A DNA stretch of 29,377 nt from JBGUVL01 sp045134375 (GCA_045134375.1 JBGUVL010000009.1:1-29377), one strand, 5' to 3'. Positions 6,718 through 15,587 are shown, counted from the stretch's first letter. Made by a program: numbers and translations. The notes: generated by a model not told the origin, from the letters alone.

Positions 6718-8010
6718 ATGTCAAAGAAATGTAAAATCATCATAACGTTGATCGTTAGTTTCATTATTTTCGCTATCGTTTTATTCGTATTGTTTATCAT
6801 TGTTCATTATGGGGTTATTTCTCCTCACTTTATTTTGTATGGAGATGAAAAGGTAGTATTGTCATTGAATGAGTCCTATCAAGAGGAAGGCTATCAGGTC
6901 TATTATCATTTTCAATCCTACAAAGAGCAAGTGGTGATAAGCGATAATATCAATGAAAGTAAAGTTGGTACTTATAAAATTACGTATTGGATTAAGGAAT
7001 TGAATATTCAAAGAAGCAGAATCATACAGGTAAAAGATAAAACGAAACCTATGATTACATTGAATGGGGAAAGTAGAGTTTATACTTTTATTGGTTCTAC
7101 TTATCACGAAGAAGGGGCTACTGCAGTAGATAATGCTGATGGTAATCTGGATGATAAAATTAAGATCAAGAATCCGATTGATATGAACAAAAGTGGTAAA
7201 TATCAAGTTGTTTACTCGGTAAAAGATTCAAGTGGCAATGAGGCAAAGGCGATTCGAACGATTATTGTCGCAAAGAATCCAATGAACGTAAAATTAAATT
7301 ATGATTATGATCGCTTCGATAATACTGCGATGCAGTGGTGGTTTGAAAAAAGTGTGGATCATCAGCGCAATAAAGGAGCTTTGGATGAAAAATTATTGAA
7401 AAAGTATAATGCGTTTTATCGAGGGGAAGATGAAAAAGTGATTTATTTGACATTTGATGAGGGAGGTAGTGATACCACTTATATCAAAGAGATAGCCGCA
7501 TTATTAAACCGTTATGAGATTCAAGGAACTTTTTTTCTAACACGAAACTATATCATGAAAGAAAGTGAATTCATTCGTGATTTGGTTGCGAATGGACATG
7601 TTGTTGGAAATCATACAAGAAATCATTTGAATATGGCGACGTTAGCTAACGCCAATGATGTTGATCAATTTGTGGAAGAAATCACTTCGGTAGAAAAAGC
7701 GTATATGGAAGTGAGTGGGAAACCTATGTGTAAGATATTTCGTTTTCCAAAAGGAGAGGAAAGTGAGAGAAGTATGAAAATGCTGAAGGATCTTGGCTAT
7801 CGAACTTATTTTTGGAGTCATGCCTATTATGATTATGGACCACAATTGAGCTATGAGGAAGCATATGAATCTATGATCAATTATTATCATAATGGTGCGA
7901 TTTATCTCATTCATCCAAATAACAAAGGAAACTATCTAGCGTTAGAAGATTTTATTAAGGCAATGCTAGAGGAGGGATATGTTTTTAAAACGGTGGATCA
8001 AATTAAATAA
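6718..8010 (+). CDS. Membrane-anchored PdaA-like polysaccharide (peptidoglycan) deacetylase with Ig-like repeats
   Basis: Predicted surface enzyme of 430 residues. The ATG at 6718 is chosen over GTG 6709, since AGAGG (6705-6709) is spaced for 6718. One N-terminal membrane helix (about 7-33) is followed by two beta-rich Ig-like repeats of about 75 residues each (about 38-105 and 110-187). The second has the DNADGNLDD and YSVKDSSGNEA signatures of DUF5011/HYR-type domains. The NodB-type deacetylase domain covers about 240-430: TFDEGG (245-250), metal histidines NHTRNH (298-303), RFPKGE (342-347) and LIHP (397-400). The lead-in WWFEKSVDHQ and KYNAFYRG match, from memory, PdaA of Bacillus, which acts in forming muramic delta-lactam in spore cortex. 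The second residue of the TFDD motif is Glu here, and Asn in PdaA. Either cortex-type or vegetative peptidoglycan or glycan deacetylation is possible. Confidence 0.85.
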   Translation: MSKKCKIIITLIVSFIIFAIVLFVLFIIVHYGVISPHFILYGDEKVVLSLNESYQEEGYQVYYHFQSYKEQVVISDNINESKVGTYKITYWIKELNIQRSRIIQVKDKTKPMITLNGESRVYTFIGSTYHEEGATAVDNADGNLDDKIKIKNPIDMNKSGKYQVVYSVKDSSGNEAKAIRTIIVAKNPMNVKLNYDYDRFDNTAMQWWFEKSVDHQRNKGALDEKLLKKYNAFYRGEDEKVIYLTFDEGGSDTTYIKEIAALLNRYEIQGTFFLTRNYIMKESEFIRDLVANGHVVGNHTRNHLNMATLANANDVDQFVEEITSVEKAYMEVSGKPMCKIFRFPKGEESERSMKMLKDLGYRTYFWSHAYYDYGPQLSYEEAYESMINYYHNGAIYLIHPNNKGNYLALEDFIKAMLEEGYVFKTVDQIK

Positions 8011-8059
8011 AGGTTGAAAATAAGGTAGAATGGAATTATCGTAGGCGATAAAAATAAGG

Positions 8060-8180
8060 GATAATGATAGAGAAGAGAATCATGAGGTGTTTTTCCATGC
8101 GATAGAGTTATTGAAATGTTTTGTTTCAATAACTCTATGGGTAGCCAATTATATCCTGATGATTCTCTTTTTATCGTTTT
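8060..8180 (+). ncRNA. Large nested hairpin: possible small RNA or compound terminator
   Basis: Outer stem: AAGAGAATCAT (8073-8083) with ATGATTCTCTT (8159-8169), continued after one G-G mismatch by AGG/CCT. Inner stem: a perfect 15-pair repeat, ATAGAGTTATTGAAA (8102-8116) with TTTCAATAACTCTAT (8124-8138), seven-base loop. A T-rich tract (8168-8180) follows. A GATAAT -10-like box at 8060-8065 would start a transcript near 8072, exactly at the base of the structure, though its -35 is poor. The simple reading is the terminator of the deacetylase gene, whose stop is 60 bases upstream with no other terminator. The nested design and the -10 box leave a small RNA of about 105 bases open. Confidence 0.4.
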
Positions 8181-8220
8181 ATGGTAAGACTTGTTGCTAT
8201 TGATTTGTCGTAATTTTAGG

Positions 8221-8249
8221 TTGAAAAGTAGAGGTAAAATTGGTATCAT
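8221..8249 (+). promoter_or_regulatory. Promoter of the pyr operon
   Basis: TTGAAA (8221-8226), 17-base spacer, TATCAT (8244-8249), with an extended -10 TG at 8241-8242. Transcription should begin near 8256, giving a leader of about 128 bases that contains the attenuator. Confidence 0.8.
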
Positions 8250-8268
8250 ATACATAGTAAAAAAAGGT

Positions 8269-8299
8269 CCTTTAAAATAATCCAGAGAGGTTATGAAGG
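8269..8299 (+). promoter_or_regulatory. PyrR-binding anti-antiterminator in the pyr leader
   Basis: The loop AATCCAGAGAGGTT (8279-8292) fits the known PyrR RNA-binding consensus (ARUCCNGNGAGGYU). It is held by stems ATAA/TTAT (8277-8280 with 8291-8294) and CCTT/AAGG (8269-8272 with 8296-8299). The competing antiterminator pairs CCTTTAAAAT (8269-8278) with ATTTTAAGG (8317-8325), which takes up the 5' arm of the terminator. In the known mechanism UMP-bound PyrR holds this hairpin, frees the terminator and switches the operon off. All three exclusive structures can be drawn directly from the sequence. Confidence 0.9.
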
Positions 8300-8321
8300 T
8301 GAGAAACAAAACTACCATTTT

Positions 8322-8355
8322 AAGGTCCTTTTGCGTGCGCATGGACCTTTTTTTC
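8322..8355 (+). terminator. Attenuator terminator of the pyr leader
   Basis: AAGGTCC (8322-8328) pairs with GGACCTT (8343-8349), a GC-rich loop lies between, and a T run follows to 8354. Its 5' arm overlaps the antiterminator arm ATTTTAAGG (8317-8325), so the two cannot coexist. It lies about 30 bases before pyrB. Confidence 0.9.
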
Positions 8356-8383
8356 GAAAATAGAATCAATGGGAGGTTTCTTT

Positions 8384-9268
8384 ATGAATAAAAATAGTAT
8401 TCTAACAATGAACCAGCTTAGTGTCGATGAAATCATGTCTCTTCTTGATGATGCGATGCGTTTTTCCTGTTCTCACAAAGATTGGCAGTTATCACGTCCT
8501 CGTCTAATTGCGAATCTTTTTTTTGAACCAAGTACGAGAACCCATTACTCATTTGCGAGTGCAGAACATCAGTTAGGATGTCGTGTGGTTGATTTTGCGG
8601 CAGAAGCGAGTTCTACACAAAAAGGGGAATCGTTGTATGATACTGTGAAAACATTTGAAACGATTGGCTATGAAGGTGTTGTCATTCGTCATCGAGAAGA
8701 TGCTTATTTTAATGAATTGAAAGGAATCAATATTCCGATTATCAATGCTGGGGATGGTTGTGAAAACCATCCAAGTCAATGCTTGTTAGATATGTTGACA
8801 TTATATCAGGAATTTCATACTTTCCAAGATATCAAATTATTAATTGTTGGTGATATCAATCATTCTCGTGTTGCGAATTCGAATGTAGATACGATGAAGC
8901 GCTTAGGTGGGAAGGTGTTGTTTAGTGGTCCGGAATTTTGGATCGATCGAAAAGATTTGTATGTGGATCTAGATGAAGGAATTCAATGGGCAGATGCGGT
9001 CATGATGTTACGAATTCAACACGAACGTCATGCGAAAGCGATGAATATGACACCACAGGAATATTTAGCAAAATATGGATTAACAAAAGAAAGAGCAGCG
9101 ATGATGAAAGAACATGCAATTATCATGCATCCAGCTCCGGTCAATCGTGATGTAGAAATTGATTCTGATTTAGTGGAATGCGAAAAAAGCCGTATTTTTA
9201 AACAAATGGCAAACGGTGTTCTAGTTCGTAAAGCGATGATCAAAAAAATATTTGAGGAATCATTCTAG
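8384..9268 (+). CDS. pyrB: Aspartate carbamoyltransferase catalytic chain (PyrB)
   Basis: Joins carbamoyl phosphate and L-aspartate to N-carbamoyl-aspartate, the committed step of pyrimidine synthesis; cytosolic trimer. The ATG at 8384 is used because GGGAGG (8371-8376) is correctly spaced for it, while the in-frame ATG at 8369 lies upstream of that site. The 294 residues match the family. Carbamoyl-phosphate loop STRT is at 50-53, the mobile loop with Lys80 (STQKGES) follows, then GDGCENHPSQ (123-132), the aspartate-site Arg162 and QHERH (212-216), and HPAPVNR (249-255). No regulatory pyrI gene follows, as expected for Bacillota, where control is by attenuation. First gene after the PyrR attenuator; pyrC follows with a ribosome site that overlaps the pyrB stop. 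Confidence 0.97.
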   Translation: MNKNSILTMNQLSVDEIMSLLDDAMRFSCSHKDWQLSRPRLIANLFFEPSTRTHYSFASAEHQLGCRVVDFAAEASSTQKGESLYDTVKTFETIGYEGVVIRHREDAYFNELKGINIPIINAGDGCENHPSQCLLDMLTLYQEFHTFQDIKLLIVGDINHSRVANSNVDTMKRLGGKVLFSGPEFWIDRKDLYVDLDEGIQWADAVMMLRIQHERHAKAMNMTPQEYLAKYGLTKERAAMMKEHAIIMHPAPVNRDVEIDSDLVECEKSRIFKQMANGVLVRKAMIKKIFEESF

Positions 9269-9276
9269 GAGGGAAG

Positions 9277-10551
9277 ATGATGTACCTGATTAAAAATGCA
9301 AAAATAGTAGTCAAAGACAATGAAACTAAGATTCAGGATATTCTGGTCGAAGACGGTAAGATAAAACGAATTGGAGATATCATTGATTGTGAATGCGATA
9401 CTTATGATGCGCATTCGCATTTGGTTATTCCAGGTGGGATTGATGTCCATGCTCATTTACGAGAACCTGGTTATGAATATAAAGAAACTATTAAAACAGG
9501 GACGATGGCAGCTGCTCATGGCGGATATACCACGATCATGGCAATGCCAAATGTGATTCCTTTTCCGGATCATGTGGAAGTGATGAAAGCCTATCAGCAA
9601 AAAATTAAGGAAGATGCGTGTGTGAATGTGATTCCTTATGCCTGTATTACAATGCAGGAGGCAGGCAATGAAATTGTGGATATGAAAGCTTTGAAAGAGA
9701 AATGTGGCATTCGTGCTTTCTCTGATGATGGGGTAGGAGTACAACAAACGGATTCGATGGTTAAAGCGATGAATATGGCGTATGACAATGATGTGATGAT
9801 TGTTGCTCATACCGAAGATATGCATTATCGTCAACCTCGTGCCTGTGTTCATGAAGGAAAAAATAATCACGAACATGGATGGATTGGGATACCTAGTGAA
9901 TGTGAATGGAAGCAGATTGAACGCGATCTTAAAATCGCTTATCAAACGAAAGCGAAATATCATATTTGTCATATGAGTGCTAAAGAGAGTGTCGATTTAC
10001 TTCGGAAATATAAAAAAATGGGAGCGGATGTCAGTGGTGAAGTTACGACGCATCATTTACTATTGAGCGAACACGATGTGGTGAATCCCAATTATAAGAT
10101 GAATCCACCATTACGTAGTGTTGAAGATCGTTCGGCTTTGATTGAAGGATTATTGGATGGAACGATTGACTTTATTGCGAATGATCATGCACCACATAGT
10201 GAAGAAGAAAAAAATAAACCAATGGACAAAGCCCCTTTTGGCATAGTTGCTTTGGAGACAAGCATTCCATTGATTTATACCTATTTTGTGAAAAAGGGCA
10301 TCCTTACATTAGAACAATTTATTCATGTGATTTCGACAAACGCAGCGCAACGTTTTCAACTTGCTAATAAGGGAAAATTGGCAGAAGGATACGATGCCGA
10401 TTTAGTGGTGTTGAGTGATGATATGAAAGCAATCGATAAGAAAGAGTTTTATTCTATGGGGAAGAATACACCTTTTGATGGAATCGCTGTACAAGGTTGG
10501 TCGTTATTGACCATGGTAAATGGAAAAATTGTTTATCAGAAAGGAGTTTAA
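9277..10551 (+). CDS. pyrC: Dihydroorotase, class I (PyrC)
   Basis: Zinc amidohydrolase closing N-carbamoyl-aspartate to dihydroorotate. 424 residues, the long form typical of class I enzymes. Metal ligands are in GGIDVHAHLREPG (His58, His60), the bridging Asp in FSDDGVGVQ, His in IVAHTED and YHICHMSA, and the catalytic Asp in ANDHAPHSEEE. AGGAGGG (9267-9273) overlaps the pyrB stop. ATG codons lie at 9277 and 9280; spacing slightly favours 9280, a one-residue difference. carA follows after three bases. Confidence 0.96.
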   Translation: MMYLIKNAKIVVKDNETKIQDILVEDGKIKRIGDIIDCECDTYDAHSHLVIPGGIDVHAHLREPGYEYKETIKTGTMAAAHGGYTTIMAMPNVIPFPDHVEVMKAYQQKIKEDACVNVIPYACITMQEAGNEIVDMKALKEKCGIRAFSDDGVGVQQTDSMVKAMNMAYDNDVMIVAHTEDMHYRQPRACVHEGKNNHEHGWIGIPSECEWKQIERDLKIAYQTKAKYHICHMSAKESVDLLRKYKKMGADVSGEVTTHHLLLSEHDVVNPNYKMNPPLRSVEDRSALIEGLLDGTIDFIANDHAPHSEEEKNKPMDKAPFGIVALETSIPLIYTYFVKKGILTLEQFIHVISTNAAQRFQLANKGKLAEGYDADLVVLSDDMKAIDKKEFYSMGKNTPFDGIAVQGWSLLTMVNGKIVYQKGV

Positions 10552-10554
10552 ACA

Positions 10555-11655
10555 ATGAAGGAAAGATTATTGATATTGGAAGATGGTAGTGTCTATCGTG
10601 GAGAAGCGTTTGGTGCGGACCACTATCGTCTGGGGGAAATCGTATTCAATACGGGAATGACGGGGTATCAGGAAGTATTGAGTGATCTGTCTTATTGTGC
10701 GCAGATCGTAATGATGACTTATCCTTTAATTGGTAATTACGGTATTAACCGTGATGATTTTGAAAGCATTGACCCTGCTGTTTATGGTTTTGTGGTGGCA
10801 GAGCAATGTAATGCACCAAGCAACTGGCGTAGCGAAATGACACTGGATGCATTCTTGAAGAAGAAAAATATTCCGGGAATTTCTGGAATCGATACGCGCG
10901 CCTTAACAAGAAAGATTCGAACGAAAGGGACGATGAAAGCTATCATGGCGGATGTTGATGCGAATGTAGAGGAATTGGTTGCTTATCTAAAAGCTTCTCC
11001 ATATCCAAGTGGACAAGTAAAATCGGTATCGGTACAAAAAGCTTTTCCAATTCCAAGTCGTGGTCGTAAAGTTGTTTTAGTTGATTTTGGCGCGAAGCAT
11101 GGAATTATACGAGAATTAGCAAAGCGAGGATGTGATTTGATGGTCGTGCCTTATAATACCGATGCGGATACGATTTTGTCTTTACGTCCGGATGGTATTA
11201 TGCTAAGCAATGGTCCAGGCGATCCAAAAGAAGTAAGTGAAGCGATTGAAATGATTTCGCAATTGATGGGAAAAATTCCAATGTTTGGAATCTGTTTAGG
11301 ACATCAATTGATTTGCTTAGCGGCAGGAGCCAACACGGTGAAGTTGAAATTTGGACACCGTGGAAGCAATCATCCGGTAATCAATTTGGCGAGTGGAAAA
11401 GTAGAGATTACTTCGCAGAATCATTCCTATGCGGTGGATGAAAAAAGTTTAAAAGGAACCGGTCTTATTTTGAGCCATCGCGCTTTAAACGATAAGAGTG
11501 TGGAAGGGGTACGTCATGAGAAATATCCATTATTCTCTGTTCAGTATCATCCAGAGGCAAACCCTGGTCCGGAAGATGCCAACTATCTGTTCGATGATTT
11601 TATGGAAATGATCGATGAATATATTGAAAAACGAGGAGGTAGAAAGCATGCCTAA
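10555..11655 (+). CDS. carA: Carbamoyl-phosphate synthase small (glutaminase) subunit (CarA/PyrAA)
   Basis: Releases ammonia from glutamine and channels it to CarB. 366 residues: the N-terminal small-subunit domain (about 1-150) and a class I glutamine amidotransferase domain from about 170. The nucleophile is Cys247 in FGICLGHQL and the dyad is His332/Glu334 in QYHPEANPGPED. NGPGDP (219-224) is the oxyanion-side loop. AAGGAG precedes the ATG. The last three codons overlap the carB start, ensuring balanced subunits. It lies inside the pyr operon, so it is the pyrimidine-dedicated copy; whether a second arginine copy exists cannot be seen. Confidence 0.97.
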   Translation: MKERLLILEDGSVYRGEAFGADHYRLGEIVFNTGMTGYQEVLSDLSYCAQIVMMTYPLIGNYGINRDDFESIDPAVYGFVVAEQCNAPSNWRSEMTLDAFLKKKNIPGISGIDTRALTRKIRTKGTMKAIMADVDANVEELVAYLKASPYPSGQVKSVSVQKAFPIPSRGRKVVLVDFGAKHGIIRELAKRGCDLMVVPYNTDADTILSLRPDGIMLSNGPGDPKEVSEAIEMISQLMGKIPMFGICLGHQLICLAAGANTVKLKFGHRGSNHPVINLASGKVEITSQNHSYAVDEKSLKGTGLILSHRALNDKSVEGVRHEKYPLFSVQYHPEANPGPEDANYLFDDFMEMIDEYIEKRGGRKHA

Positions 11656-14600
11656 AAGAAACGATATTAAAAAGATCATGGTAATTGGATCTGGACCAAT
11701 TATTATTGGTCAAGCAGCAGAATTTGATTATGCGGGAACACAGGCGTGTCAAGCCCTTCGTGAAGAAGGATATGAAGTTATTTTGATTAACTCCAATCCA
11801 GCGACGATTATGACGGACACAACCGTTGCGGATAAGGTTTATATTGAACCTTTGACGGTGGAATTCGCTAGCCGGATCATTCATAAAGAAAGACCCGATG
11901 CTATCTTGGGGACACTTGGTGGGCAGACTGGATTGAATTTGGTCGTTGAATTGGCAGAAGCAGGTATTTTAGATAGCCATAATGTTGAAATTTTAGGAAC
12001 TGAATTAGAATCAATCGAAAGAGCAGAAGATAGAGAAAAGTTTAAAGAGCTAATGTTGGAATTGAATCAACCAATTCCAGAAAGTACCATTGTTCATACG
12101 GTAGAGGAAGCCATGACATTTGCCCATAAAATTGGTTATCCGGTTGTTGTGCGACCTGCATTTACTTTAGGTGGAACCGGTGGCGGCTTTGCGCAAAATG
12201 ATGAAGAGTTGGCAGATATTGCGAAAAACGGATTGAAATTATCTCCTGTTACGCAATGTTTGATTGAAAAAAGCATTGCCGGTTATAAAGAAATTGAATA
12301 CGAAGTGATGCGCGATAACAATGACAATGCGATTGTTGTGTGTAATATGGAAAATGTGGATCCGGTTGGTATTCATACTGGGGATTCCATTGTTGTTGCT
12401 CCAGTACAAACATTGAGTGATCGTGAAAATCAAATGCTGCGTAATGCATCATTAAGCATTATTCGAGCATTAAAAATTTGTGGAGGATGTAATGTTCAGT
12501 TGGCATTGGATCCGGATTCATTTAAATATTATGTTATTGAAGTCAATCCACGAGTTTCTCGTTCCAGTGCCTTAGCTAGTAAGGCAACGGGCTATCCAAT
12601 TGCGAAGATTGCTGCAAAGATTGCGGTGGGTCTTACTTTAGATGAAATTATTAATCCAATTACGCAGACTAGTTATGCTTGTTTTGAACCTAGTATTGAT
12701 TATATTGTTACGAAGTTGCCACGTTTTCCATTTGATAAGTTCCCGAAAGCGGATCGTCGCTTAGGAACGCAAATGAAGGCGACAGGTGAAATTATGGCAA
12801 TCGGACGTACTTTTGAAGAAAGCTTATTGAAGGGCATTCGTTCGATTGAAATGAAATTGAATCATATTGAAATTAAAGATCTTCCAGTCAGTGAAGAGGC
12901 ATTATGGATGAAGGTAAGACAGCATGATGATGAACGAATCTACGCAATCATGGATATGATTTGGCGTGGTATCAGTGTGGATGCCATTCATGAATTTACG
13001 AATATTGACAAATTCTTTTTGAATAAGTTAGTTCATATTTGTGAATTAGAAAGAAACTTAAAAGACCATAAGAATGACATTGCGATTTTAAAACAATGTA
13101 AGAAATACGGTTTTTCGGATTCTTTCATTGCTTCTTGTTGGGGAAAAAAGGAAGAAGAAATTTATGCGTTACGAAAACAAAATGGGATTATTCCTGTTTA
13201 TAAGATGGTAGATACTTGTGCTGGTGAATTTGAAAGTGCAACTCCTTATTTTTACTCCACATATGCGGAAGAGAATGAATCCATTCGTTCTGACCGCAAA
13301 AAAGTTGTGGTACTTGGTTCTGGACCAATTCGTATTGGACAAGGTGTAGAATTTGATTATGCTACGGTTCATTGTGTTAAAACACTACGTGAAATTGGAT
13401 ATGAAGCAATTGTTATCAATAACAATCCAGAAACGGTTTCGACGGATTTCTCAATTTCTGATAAATTGTATTTTGAACCATTGACGATAGAAGATGTAAT
13501 GCATGTTATTGAATTGGAACAGCCCGAAGGTGTCATTGTTCAATTTGGTGGACAAACGGCAATCAATTTAGCTGATAAACTAGTCCAATATGGTGTTAAG
13601 ATTTTAGGAACTAGTTTGGAAAATATTGATCGCGCAGAAGATCGTTATGAATTTGAAGCGATGCTACATCAATTAGATATTCCACAGCCAAAAGGAGAAA
13701 CGGCAGTAACTGTGGAAGAAGCATTGGATATCGCATCTAGAATTGGGTATCCAGTGTTGGTAAGACCTTCCTATGTATTAGGAGGGCGTGCGATGGAAAT
13801 TGTGCATAACGATGATGATTTAAAAACTTATATGGCAAATGCGATTAAAGAGATTTCTCATGATGCACCTATTTTGGTAGATAAATATATTGTTGGTAAA
13901 GAAGTGGAGACCGATGCGATTTGCGATGGAACGCATGTGTTTTTACCAGGGGTCATGGAACATATTGAACGTGCTGGGGTTCACTCCGGGGACTCGATTT
14001 CGGTTTATCCAACACAAACATTAAGTAAAGAAGTGAAAGATACGATCATTGATTATACGATGCGAATTGGAAAAGGTTTTGATTTCATCGGTTTGTTTAA
14101 TATTCAGTTTATTGTTGATAAAGATAATCATGTTTATGTATTAGAAGTGAATCCACGAAGCAGCCGTACCGTACCATTCCTTTCTAAGATTACCGGTGTT
14201 CCGATGGCACATGTTGCGACAAAGGCAATCATGGGCGAAAGTCTTGAAATGCAAGGTTATGGGGAAGGTGTGAAAGAGGAACCAAAGCGTGTTTTTGTTA
14301 AAGCACCGGTATTCTCATTTGCAAAATTACGAAGTGTAGATACAACCTTAGGTCCTGAGATGAAATCAACCGGGGAAGCTTTGGGTGGTGACATCACTTT
14401 AGAAAAAGCATTGTATAAGGCATTATTGGCAAGTGGAATCAAGATTCCAACACATGGTAGTGTATTGATGACGATTGCCGATGAAAACAAGAAGGAAGCG
14501 TTAAGCATTGCAAGACGTTTTGAAGAGTGTGGGTATGGTATTTATGCTACCAGTGGAACTTGTGCTTATTTAAGGGAAAATGGAATTAAAGTAGAAGAAG

Positions 14601-14842
14601 TTAGCAAGGTGGATGAAAATCGTTTTGATGTATTGGATTTGATCATCAAAGGACAGGTTAACTATGTTATCAATACCATTTCACAAAGCAAAGAATCTAC
14701 CAATGATGGATTTTTGATTCGTCGTGTATCGGCAGAAAATGGGATTTCTTGCTTGACATCATTGGATACTGCAAATGCGATTTTAAAAGTAATTGAAACG
14801 CAGTCCTTTTCAGCGATTGCGATGAATGACATGGAGAATTAA
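11648..14842 (+). CDS. carB: Carbamoyl-phosphate synthase large subunit (CarB/PyrAB)
   Basis: Makes carbamoyl phosphate from bicarbonate, ammonia and two ATP. The ATG at 11648 follows AGGAGG (11634-11639) by eight bases and overlaps carA by eight bases; the longer frame from 11615 has no such site. 1064 residues, normal length. Two homologous halves each start with a nucleotide motif (GSGPIIIGQAAEFDYAG near residue 15; GSGPIRIGQGVEFDYA near 560) and contain ATP-grasp metal motifs (IEVNPRVSRSSALASKATG; LEVNPRSSRTVPFLSKITG). The C-terminal 140 residues form the MGS-like allosteric domain (YATSGTCAYLRENGI), where UMP inhibition acts in relatives. Complete, no frameshift. Confidence 0.97.
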   Translation: MPKRNDIKKIMVIGSGPIIIGQAAEFDYAGTQACQALREEGYEVILINSNPATIMTDTTVADKVYIEPLTVEFASRIIHKERPDAILGTLGGQTGLNLVVELAEAGILDSHNVEILGTELESIERAEDREKFKELMLELNQPIPESTIVHTVEEAMTFAHKIGYPVVVRPAFTLGGTGGGFAQNDEELADIAKNGLKLSPVTQCLIEKSIAGYKEIEYEVMRDNNDNAIVVCNMENVDPVGIHTGDSIVVAPVQTLSDRENQMLRNASLSIIRALKICGGCNVQLALDPDSFKYYVIEVNPRVSRSSALASKATGYPIAKIAAKIAVGLTLDEIINPITQTSYACFEPSIDYIVTKLPRFPFDKFPKADRRLGTQMKATGEIMAIGRTFEESLLKGIRSIEMKLNHIEIKDLPVSEEALWMKVRQHDDERIYAIMDMIWRGISVDAIHEFTNIDKFFLNKLVHICELERNLKDHKNDIAILKQCKKYGFSDSFIASCWGKKEEEIYALRKQNGIIPVYKMVDTCAGEFESATPYFYSTYAEENESIRSDRKKVVVLGSGPIRIGQGVEFDYATVHCVKTLREIGYEAIVINNNPETVSTDFSISDKLYFEPLTIEDVMHVIELEQPEGVIVQFGGQTAINLADKLVQYGVKILGTSLENIDRAEDRYEFEAMLHQLDIPQPKGETAVTVEEALDIASRIGYPVLVRPSYVLGGRAMEIVHNDDDLKTYMANAIKEISHDAPILVDKYIVGKEVETDAICDGTHVFLPGVMEHIERAGVHSGDSISVYPTQTLSKEVKDTIIDYTMRIGKGFDFIGLFNIQFIVDKDNHVYVLEVNPRSSRTVPFLSKITGVPMAHVATKAIMGESLEMQGYGEGVKEEPKRVFVKAPVFSFAKLRSVDTTLGPEMKSTGEALGGDITLEKALYKALLASGIKIPTHGSVLMTIADENKKEALSIARRFEECGYGIYATSGTCAYLRENGIKVEEVSKVDENRFDVLDLIIKGQVNYVINTISQSKESTNDGFLIRRVSAENGISCLTSLDTANAILKVIETQSFSAIAMNDMEN

Positions 14843-14843
14843 T

Positions 14844-15587
14844 ATGAGAGAAGACAAAGGAATTATTCGAAGTAATCAGAGCATTGCTTTGGATACTTAT
14901 CAAATGATCATCGATTCTTCTTTAGGGAAGGAAATGAAACCAGGACAGTTTGTCAATATAAAGGTCAATGGCTATACCCTACGCCGTCCTATTAGCATCT
15001 CTTCCATCGAGGAAGATAGCTATACTATTATTTATAAAGTAGTGGGGGCTGGAACGAAGGTATTATCACAGTTAAAAAGCAAAGATGTGCTTGATGTGAT
15101 TGGGCCATTGGGATCTTCTTTCCCGATTCATGAAGAAGAGGATCATATCTTAATTGTTGGCGGTGGTGTTGGGATACCGCCACTGTATGAAGTTGCGAAA
15201 CAATATCGTAAATTAGGTAAAGATGTTTGTGCTGTATTAGGTTTTAATGATAAAGAATCTATTTTTTATGAAGAAGAATTAAAGGCGTTAGGATGCCATG
15301 TGATCGTTGCTACGATGGATGGTAGTTATGGAGTAAAAGGAACGGTATTGGATGCAATCAAAGAATATGGAATCATGAATGATTTTCTCTATTCCTGTGG
15401 TCCTATGCCAATGTTAAAAGCCTTAGAAGAAAAATATCAGAAAGGATATACATCATTTGAAGCAAGAATGGCTTGTGGAATTGGTGCTTGTATGGGATGT
15501 GTCTGCAAAGACAAAAAAGATAGTGAAATTTATTATCGAATTTGTAAGGAAGGACCGGTCTTCCCGATTGGAAAGGTGGGATTATAA
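14844..15587 (+). CDS. pyrK: Dihydroorotate dehydrogenase B electron-transfer subunit (PyrK)
   Basis: FAD and [2Fe-2S] subunit that passes electrons from dihydroorotate oxidation in PyrD to NAD+. 247 residues from ATG 14844 (GGAG ten bases before it, one base after the carB stop). Marks in order: flavin-binding RRPISISS (47-54), nucleotide loop GGGVGIPPL (106-114), CGPMPML (185-191) and the cluster cysteines Cys211, Cys216, Cys219 and Cys234 in MACGIGACMGC and its tail. Its stop overlaps the pyrD start by one base (TAATG). This partner defines PyrD as the NAD-linked class 1B type, suited to life without respiratory quinones. Confidence 0.95.
   Translation: MREDKGIIRSNQSIALDTYQMIIDSSLGKEMKPGQFVNIKVNGYTLRRPISISSIEEDSYTIIYKVVGAGTKVLSQLKSKDVLDVIGPLGSSFPIHEEEDHILIVGGGVGIPPLYEVAKQYRKLGKDVCAVLGFNDKESIFYEEELKALGCHVIVATMDGSYGVKGTVLDAIKEYGIMNDFLYSCGPMPMLKALEEKYQKGYTSFEARMACGIGACMGCVCKDKKDSEIYYRICKEGPVFPIGKVGL

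Noticed and set aside
6862..7206. 114-codon minus-strand frame inside the deacetylase gene
   Set aside because: Complement of the Ig-like repeats; low-complexity Ile/Phe/Ser composition and no motif.
8060..8180. 6S RNA
   Set aside because: The closed structure is only about 105 bases and lacks the large central bubble and the 160-200 base length of 6S RNA.
7998..8369. 123-codon minus-strand frame across the deacetylase-pyrB gap
   Set aside because: It covers the pyr promoter, the PyrR attenuator and the nested hairpin, which explain the sequence better; no ribosome site or recognisable domain.
9457..9972. 171-codon minus-strand frame inside pyrC
   Set aside because: Antisense shadow of pyrC, rich in His, Ile and Phe as expected from the complement of its codons, with no family motif.
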